The position numbers and the translations under genes were made by a program. From a virus: a stretch of DNA of 27,385 nt. Each line of letters starts with the position of its first letter. The stretch's first letter is position 1. Of the stretch, positions 13,595 through 21,067 are shown in pieces. The DNA lies in the IMG/VR virus record IMGVR_UViG_3300030110_001689, positions 1-27,385 of that record, one strand, 5' to 3'. The notes beneath the pieces were generated by a model that made no database searches, was not told the origin of the DNA, and saw nothing but the letters and a program-made list of their open reading frames with translations.

Positions 13595-15781
13595 ATGCTA
13601 CAGAAACTAGGATTTTTACCCGGATTTAACAAACAAGTCACAGAAACTGGGGCCGAAGGCCAATGGTTTGATGGCGATAATGTGCGTTTTAGATACGGAA
13701 CACCTGAAAAAATAGGTGGTTGGCAACAGTTGGGAAGCGATAAACTGACAGGTGCTGGCAGGGCTCTTCATCAATTTGACAATAACGCAGGTATTAAATA
13801 TGCTGCTATAGGCACAAACAAAATTTTATATGTTTACTCTGGGGGTCAGTTCTATGACATACACCCAATTAGAACTACAATTAGTGGGGTAAACTTTTCA
13901 AGTACAAATGGCTCACCAACAGTAAGAATAACTTTTCCAACTCCACATAACTTACAAGATGATGACATTGTCTTGTTTGAAAATGTAAGTGGTATCTCTG
14001 GTTCTGGTTCTGCATTTACAGATGGTAACTTTAATAATTTAAAATACATGGTTGCTTCTGCACCATCAGCAACTGCCATAACTGTTACAATGGGCGGTAA
14101 TGAAGGAGCTAGTCCAATGACTAACGTAGGTAGCGCAGATGCCTTATTGTACTATCGTGTTGGACCTTCTCAACAAGTTGGAGGTTTTGGATGGGGTACT
14201 GGACAATGGTCAGGAACTGTTTCAGGACCAGCTACAACTACTTTGAGCACAGCTTTAACAGATACTGTAACTACAACTATAGTCATCGCTGACTCTACAC
14301 AGTTTCCAGCATCAGGAGAAATTAGAATAGGAACTGAAGATATATCTTACACAAACAATAACACGGCAACAGGGACCTTGAGTGGAGGAAACAGAGGTGT
14401 AAACGGAACCACTAAGGCTACTCACTCAGCTGGAGTTACAGTAACCAACATCTCGGCTTTTGTTGCTTGGGGTGAATCCTCTTCTGATGACGTTACTCTT
14501 GATCCAGGTCTTTGGGTATTAGATAATTTTGGAACTAAACTTATTGCACTAATTTATAATGGTGCATGTTTTGAATGGGACTCTGCTCCTACTAATGCAA
14601 CAGCAATTAGAGCTACCATAATAGCCAATGCACCAACAGCATCTCGTCACGTAATGGTTTCTACACCAGATAGACACTTAGTATTTTTTGGAACTGAAAC
14701 AACAGTGGGCAGCACTGCCAGTCAAGACGATATGTTTATAAGATTCTCAGATCAAGAAAATATTAGCGGCACAAATGCATACACTGTAACTGCAACCAAT
14801 ACTGCAGGAACGCAAAGACTTGCTGATGGCTCTAAAATAATGGGAGCTATTAGAGGTAGGGATGCTATTTACGTTTGGACCGATACCGCATTGTTTCTTA
14901 TGAGATTCGTAGGTCAACCTTTTACATTTGCTTTTGAACAGGTAGGAACTAACTGTGGTCTGTTGGGTAAAAATGCTGCTGTAGAAGTTGACGGTTCTGC
15001 ATATTGGATGTCAGAAAATGGATTCTTTACTTATGATGGTCAGTTAAAATCAATACCATGTTTAGTAGAAGATTTTGTTTATGACGATATAAATACTACA
15101 GCAAGAGATCTTGTTAATGCAGGATTAAATAATTTGTTTGGTGAAGTAACATGGTTCTATTGCACTAATGGATCTAACATAGTTGACAGATCAGTAACAT
15201 ATAATTATCTAGACTCAAAACCACAAAGACCTATTTGGACAACAGGATCTTTAGCTAGAGCAGCCTGGGCTGACTCAGCTGTATTTGGTAGACCACATGC
15301 AACTTCATATGATCCTGATAGTCAAGATTCTTACGATGTTGCAGGAAATACCGATGGTTGCACAATATACTATGAGCACGAAACAGGGACCGATCAAGTA
15401 TTGGCAGGAGGAGCAACAACTGCTATACTTGGAACTATATCTTCAGGTGACTTTGATATTACTCAAAGAGTGGCTAGGGGCGGGCAAATGTCTGTAGGTA
15501 TGCCAGATCTTAGGGGTGATGGTGAATTTATGATGAAAATAAGTAGGTTTTTACCAGACTTTATTTCACAGGTAGGAACCACAACAATAGACTTTACAAC
15601 TAGAGATTTTCCTAATAGTTCTTCTCAAACACAGACCTTTACAACAACGTCGGCAACGACTAAAGTAGATACTCGTGTAAGAGCTAGATCAATTGCGTTG
15701 ACTGTAAAAAATACTTCAACCTCACAAGATTGGAAACTCGGCACATTTAGATTGGATATACAACCGGACGGGAGAAGATAA
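13595..15781 (+). CDS. Tail nozzle / DNA stabilisation protein, P22 gp10-like
   Basis: 728 residues. The opening KLGFLPGFNKQVTETGAEGQ followed by WFDGDNVRFRYGTPEKIGGW is the highly characteristic start of the P22 gp10-like packaged-DNA stabilisation/nozzle family, and the length suits it. Repeated beta-propeller-like segments follow (HVMVSTPDRHLVFFGTE, GRDAIYVWTDTALFLMRF, CGLLGKNAAVEVDGSAYWMS). Residues about 214-283 are an inserted beta module (TTIVIADSTQFPASGEIRIG, DISYTN, GNRGVNGTT, HSAGVTV) shared with the protein at 1522-2352. Expected role: the ring below the adaptor that forms the tail tube or nozzle, keeps DNA in and carries the fibres. It lies directly after the oxygenase block, and its stop is followed immediately by the next ATG. 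Confidence 0.85.
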   Translation: MLQKLGFLPGFNKQVTETGAEGQWFDGDNVRFRYGTPEKIGGWQQLGSDKLTGAGRALHQFDNNAGIKYAAIGTNKILYVYSGGQFYDIHPIRTTISGVNFSSTNGSPTVRITFPTPHNLQDDDIVLFENVSGISGSGSAFTDGNFNNLKYMVASAPSATAITVTMGGNEGASPMTNVGSADALLYYRVGPSQQVGGFGWGTGQWSGTVSGPATTTLSTALTDTVTTTIVIADSTQFPASGEIRIGTEDISYTNNNTATGTLSGGNRGVNGTTKATHSAGVTVTNISAFVAWGESSSDDVTLDPGLWVLDNFGTKLIALIYNGACFEWDSAPTNATAIRATIIANAPTASRHVMVSTPDRHLVFFGTETTVGSTASQDDMFIRFSDQENISGTNAYTVTATNTAGTQRLADGSKIMGAIRGRDAIYVWTDTALFLMRFVGQPFTFAFEQVGTNCGLLGKNAAVEVDGSAYWMSENGFFTYDGQLKSIPCLVEDFVYDDINTTARDLVNAGLNNLFGEVTWFYCTNGSNIVDRSVTYNYLDSKPQRPIWTTGSLARAAWADSAVFGRPHATSYDPDSQDSYDVAGNTDGCTIYYEHETGTDQVLAGGATTAILGTISSGDFDITQRVARGGQMSVGMPDLRGDGEFMMKISRFLPDFISQVGTTTIDFTTRDFPNSSSQTQTFTTTSATTKVDTRVRARSIALTVKNTSTSQDWKLGTFRLDIQPDGRR

Positions 15782-16971
15782 TGCCACCAGATTTTTATAG
15801 CGACAGGGACAAACAGATATACGAACAATATCAATTCATACCTCAACAAAAGTATCTTTCAACTCCGTTTCAATTACCAGAACCACCAGGGGTAGAACCA
15901 CCTGAGTCTGGCAGCGGTATTAGTACACTTCCTGTGTATATGGGAGGAGGAAGTGGTGGTGCACCAGCGGATGTAAAAGACTTATTGTTTGATTATCAAA
16001 ATGCTATTAATAAACGACAAAGATTATTAGAAAACCCAGGTACTTTCGCACAAAAAATTTATGACATGGGTTTTCCAAAACAAAGATCAGTAGAGCAAAT
16101 GATGAGAGATGCTGGAGAATATAATAGAGGTATAATGGCTTCTAGACCTGACTCTCCTCTAAATCAAAAAATTATGGATTACATAAAAGCAAACCCGACT
16201 AAAAAGTTTTCTGTTGATCCAGATTTTGGTGAAATGAGTTTTGGTAAACAATTAAACAAATACACTGATGATGAATTTAGAGAAGCAAACCCAGAGCTAT
16301 TTGTTCAACAAGGTATGTTTGAAGATCCATTGGATGTAAGAACTCAATTACCTTTTGGTGCAACAGGTATTCTTCAAGCAGTGTTACCTGATAGCTATTA
16401 CAGTAAAATGACAATGCCTCAACAAATTTATACACAAAGTCAAATGGGATACACTGGACCAACAATATTCGGAGAAAATAATACTGGATTACCTAAAGAT
16501 GTTTTTGGTAGAAATGTAAGATCTGCTTTTGGTAACTATGCAGAAAAACAACAAAAAGACATAGACAAATTAGATGATTATTTTTCAAGTGATGCCTTTA
16601 GTAAGAAGTATGGTGAAACAGAATTAGTACAAGATGAGTTTGGTAACTTCACTTTTCAAAATCTTATTAACCCTGCACTAGCAGCTAAAGCTAATCAAAT
16701 GAATAAACTAAATTTAACTAGATACAATTATGATAAAAAAGGTTTACAAGAGTTAAAAGGTATTGAAGACCAGACTGGTTTTACAGGTATAATGGAAGCA
16801 GAAAATGTAGGATATACTCCTTATGGAATTACTCAAGGAGTTTCTGATGCTGATTATACTGGAGGCGGTAATATAGATAGAGCTATCGATCAAGCTAGAG
16901 CAAGAAGTGATGCTACTACACCAGATGATTTTGGACAATCAGAAGGTATGGATGATGGTTGGGAGGATTAA
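15781..16971 (+). CDS. Virion-associated protein of unknown function
   Basis: 396 residues, start sharing a base with the previous stop (TAATG). The N-terminus (DFYSDRDKQIYEQYQFIPQQ) is followed by a Pro/Gly-rich linker with GGGSGGAP near residue 60, then a mixed helical region rich in Gln, Lys, Asp and Asn. There is no signal peptide, membrane helix or catalytic motif. The acidic end is SEGMDDGWED. It begins the run of internal/ejection genes after the nozzle, so a tail-tip, plug or internal virion protein is likely. I do not recognise the family with confidence. Confidence 0.5.
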   Translation: MPPDFYSDRDKQIYEQYQFIPQQKYLSTPFQLPEPPGVEPPESGSGISTLPVYMGGGSGGAPADVKDLLFDYQNAINKRQRLLENPGTFAQKIYDMGFPKQRSVEQMMRDAGEYNRGIMASRPDSPLNQKIMDYIKANPTKKFSVDPDFGEMSFGKQLNKYTDDEFREANPELFVQQGMFEDPLDVRTQLPFGATGILQAVLPDSYYSKMTMPQQIYTQSQMGYTGPTIFGENNTGLPKDVFGRNVRSAFGNYAEKQQKDIDKLDDYFSSDAFSKKYGETELVQDEFGNFTFQNLINPALAAKANQMNKLNLTRYNYDKKGLQELKGIEDQTGFTGIMEAENVGYTPYGITQGVSDADYTGGGNIDRAIDQARARSDATTPDDFGQSEGMDDGWED

Positions 16972-17139
16972 ATGGCAAAAATTGTACAATCATTAACAAG
17001 AGCAAGTAGAGAATATGAAGAGAGAACTTTTCAATCTTTAGTTAGAGACTTGGACGGTGTAATAACAAAATTAAATTCATCTTTTCAAGATGAGTTAAAA
17101 CAAGAAATAGAAGCAAGAAGTTTCTTTTTAGATTCATAA
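16972..17139 (+). CDS. 55-residue helical protein, unknown
   Basis: A short ORF exactly fills the space between its neighbours: its ATG follows the previous TAA without a gap, and its own TAATG overlaps the next start. An upstream GGGAGGA (16961-16967), inside the previous gene, is a good Shine-Dalgarno. The product (MAKIVQSLTRASREYEERTF, then a stretch rich in Leu, Asp, Glu and Lys, ending RSFFLDS) is almost entirely predicted helix with heptad-like hydrophobic spacing, so a small coiled coil is likely. It sits in the virion-assembly operon; a scaffold or small internal protein are possibilities. The function is not recognisable. Confidence 0.7.
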   Translation: MAKIVQSLTRASREYEERTFQSLVRDLDGVITKLNSSFQDELKQEIEARSFFLDS

Positions 17140-17492
17140 TGGCTACAGTAAATCAATTTAAATTCTTTGGAATAAATTTAGCTACAACTGTAGAAACAGC
17201 TATGTTTGGAACAAATAGTGCAGGTAGTCAATTACCCACAATAAATGAAACTTACATTGTTAAATCTTTTAGGGTTACAAATAATACAGGCAATACACCA
17301 ACAATAACAATTAAGAATAATGCTTTTAACATAGTAAACACACAGACTTTATCTGCAAATTCTAGCACTGAAATACTTACCCTACCTTTAATCGTAGAGG
17401 GCAGCACAGCTTTAAAAGTTACAATGAGTTCCACAGATTCTGTAACAATAGGTATTAGTTATATGAACATAAACAAGGAGACAATAGACTAA
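17139..17492 (+). CDS. Small beta-rich virion protein, unknown
   Basis: 117 residues, start in TAATG overlap. The sequence (MATVNQFKFFGINLATTVET, then VKSFRVTNNTGNTPTITIKN and a final TALKVTMSSTDSVTIGISYM) alternates polar and hydrophobic residues over nearly the whole length, indicating a single beta-sandwich domain rich in Thr, Asn and Ser. Such proteins in marine phages are usually minor virion or appendage subunits. No enzyme motif or membrane segment is present. Its stop overlaps the next start (TAATG). Confidence 0.55.
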   Translation: MATVNQFKFFGINLATTVETAMFGTNSAGSQLPTINETYIVKSFRVTNNTGNTPTITIKNNAFNIVNTQTLSANSSTEILTLPLIVEGSTALKVTMSSTDSVTIGISYMNINKETID

Positions 17493-17692
17493 TGAAAACA
17501 ACAATCGTAAACGGTCAAGAGGTTCCGGTAATTGAACCAACAAAAGTTACCACAAAAATTAGTAATGTTAAGACTGGAGAGGTCTACGCTTCTGAAGAAG
17601 AATGGAAAGCTAAAAATATACCAGAAACTGACATAAGAAGAGACGTAAACGTGGTAATGCCTAGACTTGATTTGTTCGGAAAAACAAAGTAA
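17492..17692 (+). CDS. 66-residue conserved phage protein, unknown
   Basis: 66 residues, beginning in TAATG overlap with the gene before. The product (MKTTIVNGQEVPVIEPTKVT, then NVKTGEVYASEEEWKAKNIP and VNVVMPRLDLFGKTK) looks like a small folded domain with a beta start and one short helix. The arrangement 'vkTGevYaSEeeW' also appears in other marine phage hypothetical proteins as far as I remember. No function can be assigned. Its place in the internal-protein operon suggests a virion or assembly role. Confidence 0.55.
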   Translation: MKTTIVNGQEVPVIEPTKVTTKISNVKTGEVYASEEEWKAKNIPETDIRRDVNVVMPRLDLFGKTK

Positions 17693-17714
17693 AACGAGGG
17701 ATTGAGGTTAAAAT

Positions 17715-18683
17715 ATGGCAATTTCTAGAATGCAACTACCCAGAGAACTATACGAAAGTGGCGGAATTACGTCATTACAAGACCCTAGACAAGGGTATTT
17801 CTTAGGTAAGTTAGTTAAAAAAATTACTAAACCAATTAAAAAAATAGTTAAATCACCGATAGGTAAGATGGCCCTAGCAGGAGCTGCATTATATGGACTA
17901 GGTGGTGCTAAGTTTTTAGGTGGTCAGGGTATGTTTAGCGGAGGCCAAGGTATGTCTCGTTTTGGAAACTTAATGAATTTATTTAGACCCGCTGCAACAA
18001 ATATCTCAGGCAAAGATGGTATACTTAGTAGTTTGTTTTATGATCCTAAAGGTAAATTTAGTTTAGGTAGAGCAGCCTTAACAGGTTTAGGAACAGCCGG
18101 CATAGTTGCACCATTCTTAATGGGTGGCGAAGATGAGGAAGAAGAAGTTGTAGAGCAACTAGATCCAAACGCAATCAGACAAAGAGCGATGGATTATTAC
18201 AGACAAGGTTATTCACCTAAAGAGTCGGGTTTATTTTTTATGCCAGGCCAACAATTTGTTAACAGAAATTTTTATGCTGCTGGTGGTGGATTAGCCGATG
18301 TGCCTGGTTATGGAACACCTCCAGGAACTAATAAGTTTAACTACCCTAGTGGTGGAGAAACTGTAAGAGTAAAAAAACAAGAAGGTGGTCTCATGGACCT
18401 AGGAGGTCTAGAAAAAGATTACAGAGAAGGTGGTTTCGTACCATTAGGGGCTAAGGAAAGAGCGGACGATGTGCCAGCTAGACTTAGCAAAAATGAATTT
18501 GTATTTACAGCAGACGCTGTAAGAAATGCAGGCGGTGGCGATATAGACAAAGGCGCTGAAGTTATGCAAAACATGATGGACAATTTAGAAGCAGGTGGTA
18601 TGATATCCGAAGATTCTCAAGGTATGAATCCTGCACAAGAAATGTTCGATCAAGCACAAATGATGGAGAGTAGAATAGCATAA
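17715..18683 (+). CDS. Internal virion protein with membrane-like segments and a VPARLS...EFV motif
   Basis: 322 residues; GAGG (17704-17707) is a weak Shine-Dalgarno. After MAISRMQLPRELYESGG come a Lys-rich stretch (KKITKPIKKIVKSP) and two hydrophobic Gly/Ala-rich segments (about 49-69 and 119-138), then an acidic DEEEEVVEQ. Residues 248-276 read ERADDVPARLSKNEFVFTAD then AVRNAGGGD. This resembles the 'DxVPAxLTPGEFVxxxxAVxxxG' segment near the C-terminus of many tape-measure and related tail-interior proteins. The mix of basic, amphipathic and membrane-like parts suits a protein ejected into the cell envelope during DNA delivery. The role is inferred; I recognise the family as frequent in pelagiphage-like genomes. 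Confidence 0.6.
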   Translation: MAISRMQLPRELYESGGITSLQDPRQGYFLGKLVKKITKPIKKIVKSPIGKMALAGAALYGLGGAKFLGGQGMFSGGQGMSRFGNLMNLFRPAATNISGKDGILSSLFYDPKGKFSLGRAALTGLGTAGIVAPFLMGGEDEEEEVVEQLDPNAIRQRAMDYYRQGYSPKESGLFFMPGQQFVNRNFYAAGGGLADVPGYGTPPGTNKFNYPSGGETVRVKKQEGGLMDLGGLEKDYREGGFVPLGAKERADDVPARLSKNEFVFTADAVRNAGGGDIDKGAEVMQNMMDNLEAGGMISEDSQGMNPAQEMFDQAQMMESRIA

Positions 18684-19543
18684 TGGCATTACCAGATTAT
18701 TTAGAAGATACAGCCAAGGATTTTGCCGAACAGGCAACGGCGGCATATAGTGCTCCTATCAACACGGGCATGTTTACCGGTAAACAATTTGTTGCTGGTG
18801 AAGATCCATTACAAACTCAAGCAATTAATTTAGCACAAGCAGGTGTCGGTTCTTACGCACCTTTTTTACAAGCAGCAACAGCAGCAACAGGACAACAAGC
18901 TTCTGATATAGCTGGTTTAAGAAATCTTAGTGGACCACAGGCTTACCAACCTTTCATGTCTCCATATCAAACAGACGTGATAGATGAAACTTTACGACAG
19001 TACGATCAATCAAGAATCGGTGGTAGACAATCAATTCAAGATGCTGCAGTAACAGCTGGAGCTTTTGGTGGTGGTAGAGAAGGAGCATTGTTAGGACAAT
19101 ACGATGCCGATTCACTTGCTAACAGATCGGGGATCAGGGCAGGTTTATTACAACAAGGATTTAATCAAGCACAACAATTAGCTCAAAACCAATTTAATCA
19201 ACAAGGCAACATTGCTCAAATGCAAGGCTCAATGCCAGGGCAGTTTGCAAGTCTTTCTAACTTTGGTAGACAATCAATGGGCCAAGACATTTCAGCTCTT
19301 GGTGGACTTGGTGCACTTAGACAAGGAATGACTCAAGCTCAATTAACTGCAGATCAACAAGCACAAAGAACTGCAGCTTACGAACCATATGGAAGATTAA
19401 ATCAATACCAATCTGCGATAACTGGATTATCTGGAGCAACTCCAGGATTCCAATATCAAGATCAACCTGTAAGTAGTCCATTTACGACTGCACTTCAAAC
19501 AGCTCTTGGTGTAGGTGGATTGTATAATAAAATATTCGGGTAG
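18683..19543 (+). CDS. Internal virion / DNA ejection protein (T7 gp14- or P22 gp7-like)
   Basis: 286 residues, TAATG overlap with the gene before. The protein is Ala/Gln/Gly-rich and helical (LQTQAINLAQAGVGSYAPFL, QAATAATGQQASDI, QGFNQAQQLAQNQFNQQ), with a conserved centre QDAAVTAGAFGGGREGALLG. This 'AFGG.R.' block with flanking Gln-rich helices is typical of podovirus proteins that leave the capsid with the DNA and help form a channel through the envelope. It lies between other internal proteins, and a C-terminal hydrophobic helix (TALQTALGVGGLYNKIFG) might insert in the membrane. Family inferred from pattern and context. Confidence 0.65.
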   Translation: MALPDYLEDTAKDFAEQATAAYSAPINTGMFTGKQFVAGEDPLQTQAINLAQAGVGSYAPFLQAATAATGQQASDIAGLRNLSGPQAYQPFMSPYQTDVIDETLRQYDQSRIGGRQSIQDAAVTAGAFGGGREGALLGQYDADSLANRSGIRAGLLQQGFNQAQQLAQNQFNQQGNIAQMQGSMPGQFASLSNFGRQSMGQDISALGGLGALRQGMTQAQLTADQQAQRTAAYEPYGRLNQYQSAITGLSGATPGFQYQDQPVSSPFTTALQTALGVGGLYNKIFG

Positions 19544-19545
19544 TT

Positions 19546-19758
19546 ATGACTAAAAAAAGTAAAAGAAGTTTAACAAGTAAAGCAATTGGATTTTTAAATC
19601 CTTTAGATTCAGACAAATCTACAATAAGAAAAATAGGAGAGACAGGTTTGCTTTCAGCTGATCTTATATTAAGAGGACTTGGACTATATAAAAAAGGCGG
19701 TCGTGTAGGTTGTGGAGTAGCTAAAAGAGGATTTGGAAAAGCATTGAGGAAGAAATAA
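19546..19758 (+). CDS. Small basic protein with a C-terminal GRVGCGVAKRGFGKA motif
   Basis: 70 residues with a strongly positive charge: Lys/Arg at both ends (MTKKSKRSLTSK; KRGFGKALRKK) and an amphipathic middle (TGLLSADLILRGLGLYKKGG). The C-terminal KGGRVGCGVAKRGFGKAL resembles short basic Gly/Arg endings I know from several internal proteins of pelagiphage-like viruses. The charge suggests contact with packaged DNA or with the membrane. It begins two bases after the previous stop and its end overlaps the next start (TAATG). No function can be stated firmly. Confidence 0.55.
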   Translation: MTKKSKRSLTSKAIGFLNPLDSDKSTIRKIGETGLLSADLILRGLGLYKKGGRVGCGVAKRGFGKALRKK

Positions 19759-21059
19759 TGAGACCACTAAATAGACCTATGTTTAAAATTGGTGGCCCTG
19801 TTAAAGAGGGTATTATGTCTGGCATGCAGGACAGGCCAGGCTACAGTACGGGTAGAATAGTAACAGGTGCACTAAGTCAACTACCTAAAATTAAAAATTT
19901 TTATTCACAAACATTAGTTCCTAAAATTAAAAATATATTTCAAACACCAGCAGGCACAAAAACAGTTACAAAACAAGGACCTACTTTTGAAATGCCAGCA
20001 AAAACTACATATAGTAAAGGCTACAGAGGCACAATACCTGGTAAAAAAATAACACCTGGAACAGGAGAAGTTCCTATATATAAACCTAATATTTTGGGTA
20101 GAGATCCAACAGTTAGATTAGTTGGCGGCGTCTACAAAGCAATTACAGATCCAAGAGTGACTGGTGTAGCTGGTAAAGCAGCTCAATTAGTGTTCTCTCC
20201 AACTGGAGTAGTGACTGGTTTACTTTATGCAAACGGAAGATATTTTAATAAAGACACTGGAGAAGAAGTTCCACCACCACCAAATGCAGATCAACTTTCA
20301 ATAGGAGCGCCGGGAGGAGACTCAACAGGAAACGTTGGACCAGCTGGTATAAAATCAGATGGGACGTATGGAACTGCAGCAGATGCAAAAGCAGCTCTTG
20401 AAAGAAACGTAATTCCAAAAGAAGACCCTCCACTTACAGCAAATGAACAAAGAGAAGCTTTAAAGAAAAAATACTATGACATCATGGAAATAGATAAACT
20501 GACTAAGAGAGCTACAGGAGACGCTTTAATCGCAGCTAGTCAAGATCTAGCTAATTTAAATAGAGAAGGTATTACACTTAAAGAAGGATTAAGATCCGGA
20601 GATTTACAATCTAGATTAATTGCTAGTGCTAGTAAAGCGTTTGATAAACCTGATAAAACTAAAAGTGCTATTGATGCTGCAATACTCAAAGCAGAAATTA
20701 CAAAAGACATTAACAAAGAAAAAGATGCTTTAGCTGCAGAGCTTACACAGAAAAGAATACAAGTAGCAGATAAACAATTAGCTGGAAGTTCTTTTGAAGA
20801 AGTTGTATCAGACGCTACAGTAAAAGGTTTTCCTCCAAAAGGTAAAAGTCTTGCAACTCTTTTCAGAGCTAAGACAGGTTTTGATGCTTCAGTACTAGAT
20901 TCTTCAAAAGTTCCACAAGGTGTAGATGAAGAAGTATATTTACAAGGGGAAGTAGAATCAGCTAGAAAAGATGGTACACCTATTCCTCCAGGCTATTATG
21001 TAATTAGTAGTTCTATATTTATTATTGACGAAGCCGGCAATATATCTAGACGTTTATAG
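19758..21059 (+). CDS. Internal virion protein of the MRPLNRPMFKIGG type
   Basis: 433 residues. The opening MRPLNRPMFKIGGPVKEGIM followed by SGMQDRPGY is a very conserved start of a marine-phage protein family. Then come a basic amphipathic section (ALSQLPKIKNFYSQTLVPKI), a Pro/Gly-rich linker around residues 170-200 (EEVPPPPNADQLSIG) and a long helical part rich in Ala, Lys, Glu and Asp (residues about 225-365). A small domain at the end contains PPGYYVISSSIFIIDEAGN. The position between two ejection-type genes supports an internal virion role. The linker suggests two independently folded halves. The enzymatic potential, if any, is not visible. Confidence 0.6.
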   Translation: MRPLNRPMFKIGGPVKEGIMSGMQDRPGYSTGRIVTGALSQLPKIKNFYSQTLVPKIKNIFQTPAGTKTVTKQGPTFEMPAKTTYSKGYRGTIPGKKITPGTGEVPIYKPNILGRDPTVRLVGGVYKAITDPRVTGVAGKAAQLVFSPTGVVTGLLYANGRYFNKDTGEEVPPPPNADQLSIGAPGGDSTGNVGPAGIKSDGTYGTAADAKAALERNVIPKEDPPLTANEQREALKKKYYDIMEIDKLTKRATGDALIAASQDLANLNREGITLKEGLRSGDLQSRLIASASKAFDKPDKTKSAIDAAILKAEITKDINKEKDALAAELTQKRIQVADKQLAGSSFEEVVSDATVKGFPPKGKSLATLFRAKTGFDASVLDSSKVPQGVDEEVYLQGEVESARKDGTPIPPGYYVISSSIFIIDEAGNISRRL

Positions 21060-21067
21060 GGGGATAA

